Shown one piece after another: positions 1 to 8,132 of a stretch of DNA of 51,408 nucleotides (position 1 is the first letter of the stretch; each line of letters starts with the position of its first letter). The stretch is from positions 1 to 51,408 of the IMG/VR virus record IMGVR_UViG_3300048586_000893. One strand, written 5' to 3'. The DNA comes from a virus. The notes below the pieces were generated by a model. The model worked only from the letters and a program-made list of their open reading frames with translations, was not told the origin of the DNA and ran no database searches. The position numbers were made by a program, and so were the translations under genes.

Positions 1-183
1 ATGACGCGTTCCGCAGACCAGAAGCCCGCCCCGCCGAAAGCCTCCGGCCCGGGCCGCAGCCCGCCGCGGCAGCCGGCGCGCGGGCCGGCCAACACCGAGA
101 CCTTCGGCCGCTTCCTGCGCAATCTGGCCCGGCTGGAAGGCGGTGCGGGTCGCGTCGGCAAGGCCGGGGAGCGGGCGCGATGA
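1..183 (+). CDS. small GTA-cluster ORF upstream of the prohead protease
   Basis: This 60-residue protein is rich in Pro, Arg and Ala in its first half and ends in a short amphipathic stretch (ETFGRFLRNLARLEGG). It overlaps the protease start by 4 nt (ATGA), so it is probably translated in the same operon. GTA clusters commonly have a small uncharacterised ORF between portal (g3) and protease (g4), and this occupies that slot. I recognise no domain. The window opens exactly on this ATG, so its upstream RBS cannot be seen and the true start could lie further left. Confidence 0.6.
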   Translation: MTRSADQKPAPPKASGPGRSPPRQPARGPANTETFGRFLRNLARLEGGAGRVGKAGERAR

Positions 184-701
184 GGGCGCTTGCTCACGCC
201 GGCCCCTGCGACCGCGAGTCGAAGTTCCTGCCGCTGCCGCCGGCGCGCATCAGCCTCGACGGGCTGTTCGAGGGCTATGCCAGCCTGTTCGGCATCGCCG
301 ATCTCGGCAAGGACATCGTCGAGCGCGGCGCCTTTCGCGAGAGTCTGGTGCGGCGCGGGCCGGGCGGGGTCAAACTGCTCTGGCAGCATGATCCCGCCGA
401 GCCGATCGGCCGCTGGCTCGCGCTCACCGAGGATACGCGCGGGCTTTTCGTGCGCGGCCAGCTCTCGCTCGCCGTCGCCCGCGCCCGCGAGATCCACGCC
501 CTCATGCGCGAAGGGGCTGTCGATGGGCTCTCGATCGGCTTCCGTTCCGAGCGCGCCCGCACCGAGCCGCGCAGCGGCCTGCGCCGGCTCGAGCGGATCG
601 ACCTCTGGGAGATCTCGATCGTCACCTTCCCGATGCTGCCGCAGGCCCGGATCTCCGCCGTCAAGGCGCTGCGCAGCGCATCTGCCTTCGCTCACGCCTG
701 A
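180..701 (+). CDS. GTA HK97-family prohead protease (g4-like)
   Basis: A 173-residue S78/U35-type prohead protease, which matures the capsid shell by trimming the major capsid protein and scaffold. Visible family marks are the EGYASLFG start of the fold, the His in LLWQHDP (H70) and the Ser in GLSIGFR (S118), the expected catalytic pair, followed by the LWEISIVTFPML strand. Its length is normal for the family. The ATG overlaps the preceding stop. The capsid gene follows after 25 nt, the canonical GTA order. Confidence 0.93.
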   Translation: MRALAHAGPCDRESKFLPLPPARISLDGLFEGYASLFGIADLGKDIVERGAFRESLVRRGPGGVKLLWQHDPAEPIGRWLALTEDTRGLFVRGQLSLAVARAREIHALMREGAVDGLSIGFRSERARTEPRSGLRRLERIDLWEISIVTFPMLPQARISAVKALRSASAFAHA

Positions 702-726
702 AACAACTTTTCCCGAAGGAGAGACC

Positions 727-1971
727 ATGACCACTGTCAACCACGCTCCCGAGAGCAAGGCCGCCGGCGCCGATCTGTCGCTGGCCTTCGACGACCTGCG
801 CTACACGCTGGAGAGCTACCGCATCAGCAATGACGAGCGCCTGGCGCAGATCGAGAGCCGCCGCGGCGTCGACCCGCTGACCGAGGAGAAGATAGCGCGC
901 ATCGACACCGCGCTCGACGACGCGACGCGCCGTCTCGACCGCCTGACGCTCGACCGCAACCGCCCGGCGCTCGGCCGCGACGAGCCGCGCGACCCGCTGG
1001 TCGGCGAGCACAAGGCCGCTTTCGCCGCCTATATCCGCAGCGGCGAGGCCGGTGGGCTGAAGCGTCTCGAGGGCAAGGCGCTCTCGGTCGGTTCGGGTCC
1101 CGATGGCGGCTATCTCGCGCCCTCCAGCGTCGAGAGCGAGATCCTGCGGCGCCTCTCCAGCGTCTCGCCGATCCGGAGTCTGGCCACCGTCAGGACTATC
1201 TCGTCGGGCACCTACAAGAAGGCGTTCTCGACCACGGGGCCGGCCTCGGGCTGGGTCGGCGAGACCGCGGCGCGCCCGCAGACCGGCTCGCCCACCCTGG
1301 CGGAGCTGAGCTTTCCGGCGATGGAGCTTTACGCCATGCCGGCGGCGACGCAGACCCTGCTCGATGACGCCATCGTCAACATCGACCAGTGGATCGCGGA
1401 AGAGGTCGAGAGCGCCTTCGCCGAGCAGGAGGGCGCGGCTTTCGTGAGCGGTGACGGCATCGACAAGCCCAAGGGCTTCCTGGCCTATCCGACGGTGGCG
1501 GAGGCGAGCTGGAGCTGGGGCAATATTGGCGTGCTCAACACCGGCGTCGCCGGCGGTTTCGCGGCCGCCAACCCCTCCGACATCCTGGTCGACCTCGTCT
1601 ATGCGCTGAAGGCCGGCTACCGCCAGAACGCGTCCTTCGTGATGAACCGCAAGACGCAGGCCCAGCTGCGCAAGTTCAAGGACTCGACCGGCCAGTATCT
1701 CTGGCAGCCGCCGGCGTCGGTGGGGGCGCCCGCCACGCTGATGGGCTTCCCGCTGGTCGAGGCGGAGGACATGCCCAACATCGCCAACAACGCGGTCGCA
1801 CTCGCCTTCGGCGACTTCCGCCGCGGCTATCTGGTCGTCGACCGGGCGGGCGTCCGCATCCTGCGCGATCCCTATTCCGCCAAGCCCTATGTGCTGTTCT
1901 ACACGACCAAGCGGGTCGGCGGCGGCGTTCAGGACTTCGCCGCGATCAAGGGGCTGAAATTCGCCGCCTGA
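727..1971 (+). CDS. GTA HK97-fold major capsid protein (g5-like)
   Basis: The 414-residue major capsid protein of the GTA particle. The start at 727 is supported by the upstream AAGGAGAG; the frame is open further left but in the shadow of the protease. It has the usual plan: an N-terminal acidic/basic helical delta region (to about residue 110), then the HK97 fold beginning near KALSVGSGPDGGYL and ending KRVGGGVQDFAAIKGLKFA. The LSVGSGPDGGYL segment is where the protease normally cuts. It lies directly behind the protease and upstream of the connector genes, although two antisense genes separate it from g6. Confidence 0.94.
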   Translation: MTTVNHAPESKAAGADLSLAFDDLRYTLESYRISNDERLAQIESRRGVDPLTEEKIARIDTALDDATRRLDRLTLDRNRPALGRDEPRDPLVGEHKAAFAAYIRSGEAGGLKRLEGKALSVGSGPDGGYLAPSSVESEILRRLSSVSPIRSLATVRTISSGTYKKAFSTTGPASGWVGETAARPQTGSPTLAELSFPAMELYAMPAATQTLLDDAIVNIDQWIAEEVESAFAEQEGAAFVSGDGIDKPKGFLAYPTVAEASWSWGNIGVLNTGVAGGFAAANPSDILVDLVYALKAGYRQNASFVMNRKTQAQLRKFKDSTGQYLWQPPASVGAPATLMGFPLVEAEDMPNIANNAVALAFGDFRRGYLVVDRAGVRILRDPYSAKPYVLFYTTKRVGGGVQDFAAIKGLKFAA

Positions 1972-2014
1972 GCAGGTTCCGGCAACTGAGGGCAGGATGC
2001 GATGCGTGCTGCCC

Positions 2015-2854
2015 TCAGCGCATCGGCCACCAGCTGTAGCCGGCGGGTGCCTGCCGCTCGGCGACGCGCGCAGGAGTTCCCATCGCCAGCAGCCGGGCGG
2101 CCGAATCCGTGATCCAGGCACGGTGCTCACCGATAGGCGTGATCGCGGTGAAGCCGCCGCAGATCCGGCGTTCCCGCGTGCTCAGCGGGCCGCTGGACCA
2201 GCTGACGATGCCGACGAGGTCCCGGGAGCGGACGTCACCGCGCAGCACGGGGCCTCCGGAATCGCCCCGGCAAGCCCCGGCGCCCGGTGTCTCGCCCTTG
2301 GCTTCGGCGTCAACGGCGACTTTGACGGTGTTCTGCGTCGTGTAGTTGCCGGCATTGACCAGCCGCGTCTCGCGCAGGCGCCGGGCTGTGTTCCTGTTGG
2401 TCTCGACCGAGAGGCCGAAGCCGGCCATCGTCACGACCTCGCCCTGCCACAGGCTGCCGCCCAGCGTGACGGGCTGGATGTCGGATGGCAGAGGGGCGGC
2501 CAGGCGAATCATGGCGAGATCGGCGCCGGGCTGTGTGCGCGGCGTGGTGCCGGGCACGAAGCTGGGATGCGGCAGCACCGCGATGACGGCATGCCGCCGC
2601 GGGCGGAAGCGCTGATCGAGACTGACGACGCTGACCGAACCACCGCCCATCAGGCAATGCGCAGCCGTCAGCACCAGCTCGGGTGCGATCGCGGCGCCGG
2701 AGCAGAGTTCACCCCGGCTGGTCTCGACCCGCAGCGTCGAGGCCCGCGCGCCCCGGACATCCTGCGAGGGCGTGCCGCCGACCACAGCGAGCGCGGGCGT
2801 GCTGCCCGCCAGCACTGCGGTGACGAGAGCGAAGATGAAACGGCGCGAGGTCAT
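2015..2854 (-). CDS. secreted trypsin-like serine protease (S1), first of a pair
   Basis: A 279-residue chymotrypsin-fold protease. It has an N-terminal signal peptide (hydrophobic segment about residues 5-23, ending ALA), then VVGG, the typical start of the mature S1 domain. The triad is visible as His in LTAAHC, Asp in GADLAMIRL and Ser in GACRGDSGGPVL. Cysteines flank His and Ser as in the family. It probably acts in the periplasm or outside the cell. It is antisense between GTA g5 and g6, tandem with a second paralogue. Its substrate is unknown; a role in GTA release, uptake or maturation is only a positional inference. Confidence 0.9.
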   Translation of the reverse strand: MTSRRFIFALVTAVLAGSTPALAVVGGTPSQDVRGARASTLRVETSRGELCSGAAIAPELVLTAAHCLMGGGSVSVVSLDQRFRPRRHAVIAVLPHPSFVPGTTPRTQPGADLAMIRLAAPLPSDIQPVTLGGSLWQGEVVTMAGFGLSVETNRNTARRLRETRLVNAGNYTTQNTVKVAVDAEAKGETPGAGACRGDSGGPVLRGDVRSRDLVGIVSWSSGPLSTRERRICGGFTAITPIGEHRAWITDSAARLLAMGTPARVAERQAPAGYSWWPMR

Positions 2855-2920
2855 GGTGCGAACCGGCTGCGTGGACGCCTTTCAATCTAGGGGCTGCGGC
2901 GCGCCAGTCCAGCTTTTCCC

Positions 2921-3694
2921 TCAGCGGTCCGATCGCCAGAGGGCTCGCTCCGACCATCCGGCGAGCGTGCCGTCGATCCAGCCACGCTGGGGCGCCACGA
3001 GCACGCCCTGGCTGAGCAGGCCGCAACTGCGACCGGACGGGCCGGTCGACCAACTCGTGACGGCGACGACGCCCTGGCCGTCGCCAGACGTCATCGGCCC
3101 GCCGGAATCGCCCTGGCAGGCTCCGGGCCCGCTGCGCTTGCCGGCGCCCGCGGCATCCGCCGCCCAGAGCAGGATCTTGCCGGGGCCATAGGGCTCGACG
3201 ACGGAGAGCGTCGCGGAGCGGTAGACGCCGGTGCTGCGCGCCTCGCCCTCGCGCGAGACACCGTAACCGGCCAGCACGACCGGCGCGCCGCTGCGCGGCG
3301 GCACGCCATCGACCAGGCTGGCTGGCGCGAAGCGGCCGGGCAGAGGCTGCGCGAGCCGCAGCAGCGCGAGATCGACCGAGCGCTGCCGGGCTGCGACGGC
3401 ATTGGCCCGGAATTCGGGATGGAGCGCGACCGCGGCCGGTGGCAGCAGGACGGGGTCGCCTCCCTCCTTCCAGTGGATGCGCAACTCGGTGCCGCCGGCA
3501 GCGCAGTGGGCGGCCGTCAGCACGCTGCGTGGCGACAGCACGATGCCGGTGCAGACGCCGCCCCGCGCATTGAGAACCATCAGCGTCGAGCCCGCGAGCG
3601 GGCCCCCGTCGCGACCGCCGACGACGGCTCCTGCCGGCGCGGCCGCCAGGGTGCCGGCGAGAACGCCGAGGCCGATCTGAACTCCGACGCGCAT
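2921..3694 (-). CDS. secreted trypsin-like serine protease (S1), second of a pair
   Basis: A 257-residue paralogue of the protease just downstream. The start at 3694 is chosen because AGGAGGAG lies just before it on the minus strand; a longer frame to 3742 has no such site. A signal peptide (about residues 1-23, ending AGA) precedes VVGG. The triad residues are His in LTAAHC, Asp in VDLALLRL and Ser in GACQGDSGGPM. The two genes run the same way with about 66 nt between them, so they are probably co-transcribed, against the GTA operon. The divergent gap to g6 (3695-3765) must hold promoters for the pair and possibly for g6 onward. Confidence 0.9.
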   Translation of the reverse strand: MRVGVQIGLGVLAGTLAAAPAGAVVGGRDGGPLAGSTLMVLNARGGVCTGIVLSPRSVLTAAHCAAGGTELRIHWKEGGDPVLLPPAAVALHPEFRANAVAARQRSVDLALLRLAQPLPGRFAPASLVDGVPPRSGAPVVLAGYGVSREGEARSTGVYRSATLSVVEPYGPGKILLWAADAAGAGKRSGPGACQGDSGGPMTSGDGQGVVAVTSWSTGPSGRSCGLLSQGVLVAPQRGWIDGTLAGWSERALWRSDR

Positions 3695-3765
3695 CGCGCT
3701 CCTCCTGCTGGGAGGGGTTCGATAGCGCGTCGCCTCCCGCAATTGAACCCCGCATCGGAGCGACC

Positions 3766-4335
3766 ATGACGCCGCTTGCCCTGACTCCGCCGGCTCAGGA
3801 GCCGGTCTCGCTGGCGGAAGCCCGCGCCTTCCTGCGGCTCGACCAGACGGAGGAGGACGATCTCCTCACCACCCTGATCACGGCGGCGCGGTTGATGGTG
3901 GAGGCGGCCTCGGGCCGTCTCCTCGTCGATCAGGCCTGGCGGATCGTGCTCGATCGCTGGCCGGACGGTGGCGAAATCCGTCTGCCACTCTCGCCCATTG
4001 GCGCTGTCACGGCGGCCCGGGTCTATGACGCGCTGGGCGTAGCCCAGCCGGTCGCCGCGACCGCTCTGGAACTCGACAGGGCGGCGGATCCGCCCGTGCT
4101 GCGCATCGTCGGCGAGGTGCCCGAGATCGGCAGACTCCGTGGTGCGATCGAGATCGACCTCGTCGCCGGCTTCGGGCCCACCGCCCAATCGGTGCCCGCG
4201 CTGCTGCGCCAGGCGGTGCTGCGGCTGGCGGCACGCTGGTTCGAGCATCGTGGCGACGTCGTCGGACGTGATGCCGAGGCTTTGCCGACGGAGATCATGG
4301 CGCTGATCGCGCCCTTCCGCCGCGCGAGGCTCTGA
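3766..4335 (+). CDS. GTA head-tail connector (g6-like, phiE125 gp8 family)
   Basis: A 189-residue head-tail connector of the gp6/gp8 type. The N-terminus (EPVSLAEARAFLRLDQTEEDDLLTTLITAARLMVEAASGR) is the characteristic helical start of this adaptor family, followed by a beta-rich centre (WPDGGEIRLPLSPIGAVTAARVYD) and a C-terminal helix. It joins the portal ring to the tail-proximal connectors. It is immediately followed by g7 and g8 homologues. The start ATG has a GGAGCG site just upstream. Confidence 0.9.
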   Translation: MTPLALTPPAQEPVSLAEARAFLRLDQTEEDDLLTTLITAARLMVEAASGRLLVDQAWRIVLDRWPDGGEIRLPLSPIGAVTAARVYDALGVAQPVAATALELDRAADPPVLRIVGEVPEIGRLRGAIEIDLVAGFGPTAQSVPALLRQAVLRLAARWFEHRGDVVGRDAEALPTEIMALIAPFRRARL

Positions 4336-4338
4336 ACC

Positions 4339-4683
4339 ATGGCGTCCAACCATGCAAACAGCGGCGATGTCGGCGCGCTGCGCCGGCGGCTCGCGCTCGA
4401 GGCGCCGATCGTAACCCCCGACGGGCTGGGAGGCACGACCCAGGCCTTCACGACCGTCGCCGCTCTCTGGGCGCAGGTCGAATGGCTGTCGGGGACCGAG
4501 CAATGGCGTCGAGGGCGCCCCGAGCAGAGCGCGACCCACCGCGTGACGCTGCGCTGGCGCGCCGGTGTCGATGCCGGCCAGCGCCTGCGCGACGGCGACC
4601 ATCTCTACGACATCCGCGCCGTCGCCGATCCTGATGGCGACCGGCGGCGTCTCGTCTGCCTGGTGCGGGAGATCGGGCCATGA
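4339..4683 (+). CDS. GTA head closure / head-tail adaptor (g7-like)
   Basis: A 114-residue SPP1 gp16-like head closure protein. The pattern GALRRRLALEAPIVTPDGLGGTTQAFTTVAALWAQVEWLSGTE, then THRVTLRWRAGVDAGQRLRDGDHLYDIRAV, is typical of head-tail adaptors in GTAs and siphophages. It plugs the connector after DNA packaging. It is separated from g6 by 3 nt and overlaps g8 by 4 nt, indicating tight operon structure. Confidence 0.9.
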   Translation: MASNHANSGDVGALRRRLALEAPIVTPDGLGGTTQAFTTVAALWAQVEWLSGTEQWRRGRPEQSATHRVTLRWRAGVDAGQRLRDGDHLYDIRAVADPDGDRRRLVCLVREIGP

Positions 4684-5090
4684 GCGACGCATCTCTCCCC
4701 CTCCGCGCGGCCGTGCAGGCCGCGCTAGAAGCCGATACCGGCCTGACCGCCCTCATCGGCCCGGACCGCATCCATGACGAGGCGCCGCGTGGCGCGAGCG
4801 GCGTCTATGTCGTGCATGGCGAGGTCGAGGCCCGCGACTGGTCGACCGGCACCGAACGCGGCTGCGAGCAGGATTTCGCCCTGACCGTCTGGGCCGGTGA
4901 AACCGGCTCCGCGCGGCTGGCGCTGGAAACGGCGGCCCGCATTGCGACCGTCCTCGACGAAGCGACACCGGCACTGGCCGGGCACCGGCTCGTCAATCTG
5001 CGCTGGCGCTCGACGCGCCTCGCCCGGGACAGCGCCACCGGGCTCGCCTTCGTCGCGCTCCGGTTCCGGGCCGTGACGGAAGCGCTCTGA
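4680..5090 (+). CDS. GTA tail completion protein, DUF3168 (g8-like)
   Basis: A 136-residue DUF3168 protein (tail terminator/completion, HK97 gp10-like). The N-terminal helix LRAAVQAALEADTGLTALIG, then RIHDEAPRGASGVYVVHGEVEARDW, and the C-terminal strand GLAFVALRFRAVTEAL match the family. It overlaps g7 by 4 nt (ATGA). It sits at the head-tail joint of the particle. Confidence 0.9.
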   Translation: MSDASLPLRAAVQAALEADTGLTALIGPDRIHDEAPRGASGVYVVHGEVEARDWSTGTERGCEQDFALTVWAGETGSARLALETAARIATVLDEATPALAGHRLVNLRWRSTRLARDSATGLAFVALRFRAVTEAL

Positions 5091-5120
5091 ATTCAACCAC
5101 ACGGGATGATGGAGGGCCGG

Positions 5121-5531
5121 ATGTCGGCACAGAAGGGCAAGGATCTGCTGCTCAAGGCGGCGGATGCCGGGGGTGTCTTCATGACCGTCGCGGGTCTGCG
5201 GGCGCGGCAGATCGCGTTCAACGCCGAGGCGGTCGACGTAACGCATTCGGAATCGGCCGGGCGTTGGCGCGAGCTGCTGGCCGGGGCCGGCATGCGCCGC
5301 GCCGCGATCAGCGGGGCGGGGATCTTCAAGGACGAGGCCTCGGACGCGCTGGTCCGCCAGATCTTCTTCGATGGCGACATTCGCAACTGGCAGGTCGTCG
5401 TGCCCGATTTCGGCACGGTGACGGGCCCGTTTCAACTCTCCAGCCTCGAATATCGAGGCGATCACGCCGGCGAGGTGACCTTCGATCTCTCGCTTGAATC
5501 CGCCGGTCAGCTGACGTTCGCGGCGCTGTGA
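5121..5531 (+). CDS. GTA phage major tail protein, TP901-1 family (g9-like)
   Basis: A 136-residue major tail (tube) protein. The start at 5121 is set by GGAGG six bases upstream; an ATG at 5106 would put the Shine-Dalgarno inside the gene. The sequence AQKGKDLLLKAADAGGVFMTVAGLRARQIAFNAEAVDVTHSES and the ending GAGIFKDEASDALVRQIFFDG...YRGDHAGEVTFDLSLESAGQLTF are classic for the TP901-1 tail protein of GTAs. It polymerises into the tail tube. Confidence 0.93.
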   Translation: MSAQKGKDLLLKAADAGGVFMTVAGLRARQIAFNAEAVDVTHSESAGRWRELLAGAGMRRAAISGAGIFKDEASDALVRQIFFDGDIRNWQVVVPDFGTVTGPFQLSSLEYRGDHAGEVTFDLSLESAGQLTFAAL

Positions 5532-5542
5532 GGAGAAGGGCG

Positions 5543-5911
5543 ATGGTCAACCGATACCGGGGCGAGACCGCCCTGATGATCGACGGGCGGCCGCTGCCGA
5601 TGCGCCTGACGCTGGGCGCGCTCGCCGAACTCGAACAGGCCTTCGCCGTCGACAGCCTGCCTGCGCTCGGCGAACGCTTCGCCACGGGGCGGCTCTCGGC
5701 GCGCGACGTGACACGCATCCTCGCGGCGGGGCTGCGGGGAGCCGGCAGCCCGCTCAGCGAGCAGGAGGTCGGGGAGATGGCCTTCGACGGCGGGCTGAAC
5801 GGAGCCATCCGTGCGGCCATCACGCTGCTCGAGGCGACCTTCGGGGAGGTCGCGGACCGTACGGCCACACCGGAGCCCGATATCCGCCCTCCGCCGCCGC
5901 CGGCGGCCTGA
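5543..5911 (+). CDS. GTA family protein g10-like (tail assembly)
   Basis: A 122-residue protein of the GTA g10 type. MVNRYRGETALMIDGRPLPMRLTLGALAELEQAF and the helix GRLSARDVTRILAAGLRGAG are typical of this conserved GTA family, which sits between major tail protein and tape measure and is thought to help tail assembly. The start is 5543 because AGGAGAAGG directly precedes it; the alternative GTG at 5528 overlaps the previous stop. The Pro-rich tail (IRPPPPPAA) runs into the next small gene. Confidence 0.85.
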   Translation: MVNRYRGETALMIDGRPLPMRLTLGALAELEQAFAVDSLPALGERFATGRLSARDVTRILAAGLRGAGSPLSEQEVGEMAFDGGLNGAIRAAITLLEATFGEVADRTATPEPDIRPPPPPAA

Positions 5912-5946
5912 CGCCCCCGGCGGCGCCCTTTCCCTGGGCCGAGATC

Positions 5947-6111
5947 ATGGCCTTCGGGCTCGGCCGTCTCGGCTGGGCGCCCGACATCTTCTGGGCCGCG
6001 ACTCCCCGCGAGATCGCGGCGGCCTTGAAAGCCCACCGGTACGGCAATGACGCCGGAGCCCCCGCGCGCGACGCGCTTCTGGCGCTGATGGCGGCCCATC
6101 CCGATGCCTGA
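5947..6111 (+). CDS. small GTA tail assembly chaperone (rcc01693-like)
   Basis: This short ORF is in a different frame from g10. It reads AFGLGRLGWAPDIFWAATPREIAAALKAHRYG, the signature of the small tail-assembly chaperone found between g10 and g11 in GTA clusters. From the ATG at 5947 it gives 54 residues, but the family usually begins PFPW a few residues before, and PFPWAEI is encoded in frame just upstream. The real start is therefore probably a non-ATG codon further left, overlapping g10, or the product arises by recoding. Function is by position and family only. Confidence 0.75.
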   Translation: MAFGLGRLGWAPDIFWAATPREIAAALKAHRYGNDAGAPARDALLALMAAHPDA

Positions 6112-6147
6112 CCGGGTTCGCCACCACTCCCTTCAGAAAGGTCCGCC

Positions 6148-6741
6148 ATGGCCGACGACGAGATCGACCTCTCCTCCCGCCTCTCCGATTTGCGGACACT
6201 GGGCTCACTGACCCAGAGCCTCGACAAATCCGCCGCGAGCTTCGGCAAATCGATCACCAATGCCTTCGCCAAGGGCATCATTGAGGGCAAGCGCTTCGAC
6301 GAGGTGCTGCGCAGCGTCGGGCGATCCATCACGGCAAACCTGCTCAAATCGGCGCTGAAACCGCTGCAGAGCACGCTGTCGAACCTGCTGGGCAGCGGAT
6401 TGAAGGGCCTCGCCGGGGCCTTTGGCGGATTCAATCTCGGGGGCGTGGCGTCCAGCGCTCCCGTCGCGCCCTTCGCCGACGGAGGGGTCATCGCCTCGCC
6501 GGCCTATTTCCCGCTCGGCCGCGGTCTCGGCCTGATGGGCGAGCGCGGCGCGGAGGCGATCCTGCCGCTGGCGCGCGGCACCGACGGCAAGCTCGGCGTG
6601 CGCTCCTCCGGCGAGACGCGGCGACCGCTCAACGTCGTCGTCCAGGTCTCGACGCCCGACGCCGACAGTTTCCGCCGCTCCGAGGCGCAACTCTCCGCCG
6701 CCATCGCACGGGCGGTGGCGCGCGGCAATCGCGCACTCTGA
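6148..6741 (+). CDS. GTA tail tape measure protein (g11-like)
   Basis: A 197-residue short tape measure protein, about the length seen in GTAs and much shorter than in siphophages. The N-terminus is helical (SDLRTLGSLTQSLDKSAASFGKSITNAFAKGIIEGKRFDEVLRSVGRSI). The Gly-rich middle and the C-terminal motif GGVIASPAYFPLGRGLGLMGERGAEAILPLARG are diagnostic. It fixes tail length during assembly. An AAAGGTCC site precedes the ATG. Confidence 0.92.
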   Translation: MADDEIDLSSRLSDLRTLGSLTQSLDKSAASFGKSITNAFAKGIIEGKRFDEVLRSVGRSITANLLKSALKPLQSTLSNLLGSGLKGLAGAFGGFNLGGVASSAPVAPFADGGVIASPAYFPLGRGLGLMGERGAEAILPLARGTDGKLGVRSSGETRRPLNVVVQVSTPDADSFRRSEAQLSAAIARAVARGNRAL

Positions 6742-6752
6742 GGGAGGGGGCG

Positions 6753-7391
6753 ATGAGCGATTTTCACGAGATCCGCTTTCCGACCGCCATTGCGCGCGGG
6801 GCCCGTGGCGGCCCGGAGCGGCTGACGCAGATCGTCGCGCTGGCCTCGGGCAGGGAGCGACGCAACAGCCGCTGGGCCCATTCCCGCCGCCGCTACGACG
6901 CCGGCTGCGGCATCCGCACACTCGATGCGCTCGCTGAAGTCGTCGCCTTTTTCGAGGAGCGGCGCGGCCGCCTCTACGGCTTCCGCTGGCGCGATCCGCT
7001 CGACTGGAGGAGCTGCGCGCCCTCCGCCACGCCTGCTGCGACGGACCAGGCCATCGGCACCGGCGACGGGCTCACCCGCGGTTTCGCCCTGTGCAAGCAC
7101 TACGGTAGCGGCATCGCGACCTATCGCCGGGCGATCACCAAGCCTGTCGCGGAGGAGGTGCTGGTCGCGGTCGGCGGGGTGGTCGTCGATCCGGCGCATT
7201 TCGCCTGCGATGCCGCAACCGGCCTCGTGACCTTCGCCAGCGGCCATGCACCGCCGCCCGGCGCCGCCGTCACCGCGGGGTTTCAGTTCGACGTGCCGGT
7301 GCGCTTCGACACCGACGCGATCGAGGTCGATCTCTCGGCCTTCGAGGCCGGCGAGATCCCGCGCATCCCCGTCGTCGAGATCATTCCCTGA
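6753..7391 (+). CDS. GTA distal tail protein, DUF2460 (g12-like)
   Basis: A 212-residue DUF2460/TIGR02217 protein. FHEIRFPTAIARGARGGPERLTQIVALASGRERRNSRWAHSRRRYDAG is the hallmark N-terminus, and RRGRLYGFRWRDPLDWRS the hallmark middle. It forms part of the distal tail/baseplate hub of the GTA particle and is always followed by DUF2163, as here. GGAGGGGG lies just upstream of the ATG. Confidence 0.94.
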   Translation: MSDFHEIRFPTAIARGARGGPERLTQIVALASGRERRNSRWAHSRRRYDAGCGIRTLDALAEVVAFFEERRGRLYGFRWRDPLDWRSCAPSATPAATDQAIGTGDGLTRGFALCKHYGSGIATYRRAITKPVAEEVLVAVGGVVVDPAHFACDAATGLVTFASGHAPPPGAAVTAGFQFDVPVRFDTDAIEVDLSAFEAGEIPRIPVVEIIP

Positions 7392-7404
7392 AGCGAGCCC
7401 TGTC

Positions 7405-8130
7405 ATGCGCGACATCCCCGAAGCCCTGGCGGAGCATCTCGCCCAGGGAGCGACGACCCTGTGCCGCTGCTGGAGTCTGACCCGTCGCGACGGCGTCGTG
7501 CTCGGCTTCACCGATCATGACACGAGCCTCGTGTTCGATGGCGTGACCTTCGCTGCCGAGACGGGACTGGAGGCCGCGGAGACCGCCGCCGAACTCGGCT
7601 TCGCGATCGGCGGCGGCGAGGTTGCCGGCGCCTTTGCCGCCACCGGCCTGAACGAGGCCGATCTCGCCAGGGGGCTCTACGACGATGCCCGGGTTGCGGT
7701 CTGGCTGGTCAACTGGGCCGATCCCGACCAGCGGCTGCTGCTGGAGACAGGCTTTATCGGCGAGATCAGACGCGGGGATGGCGCCTTCACCGCAGAGGTG
7801 AGGGGCCTCGCCAAGGCCTTCGACGAGGAGCGCGGCCGGCTCTATACACGCTCCTGCTCGGCCGATCTCGGCGATGTGCGCTGCGGGCTGACGATCGTGC
7901 CGTCGCCCGCGCTGGTGAGCGCGACGGATGGGCGGCTCGGCTTCACCGCCGCAGCGCTGGCCGGTTTCCCCGATGGCCATTTCACCGGTGGGCGGGTCGT
8001 CTTCACAGGCGGAGCCAATGCCGGCTTCGCCACCGAGGTGATGCGCCATGGCGCCAATGGCGACACAGCGTCGCTTCAGCTCTGGCAGGCGCCGCCGGCG
8101 CGGATCGTGACGGGCGACGCTTTTCTGTGA
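7405..8130 (+). pseudogene. GTA hub protein DUF2163 (g13-like), 3' end lost
   Basis: The 241 remaining residues (MRDIPEALAEHLAQGATTLCRCWSLTRRDGVVLGFTDHD...) are a textbook DUF2163/TIGR02218 N-terminus and centre, including the Cys-containing RLYTRSCSADLGDVRCG segment. Full-length members continue past the GDAF motif into a Cys-rich AGCDK...C block and a GFPH-P-G ending. Here the frame stops right after GDAF with Leu-TGA. The final TGTGA belongs to the left end of the Mu-like element, so the gene looks cut by insertion at about 8125/8126. The next GTA genes (NlpC/P60 peptidase, large tail protein) would lie beyond the right prophage end. Confidence 0.85.
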
Positions 8131-8132
8131 AA

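Noticed and set aside
661-2130. 489-codon minus-strand frame over the GTA capsid
   Set aside because: Antisense shadow of the capsid gene: Arg/Gly/Ala-rich, no domain, no RBS, caused by high-GC codon bias.
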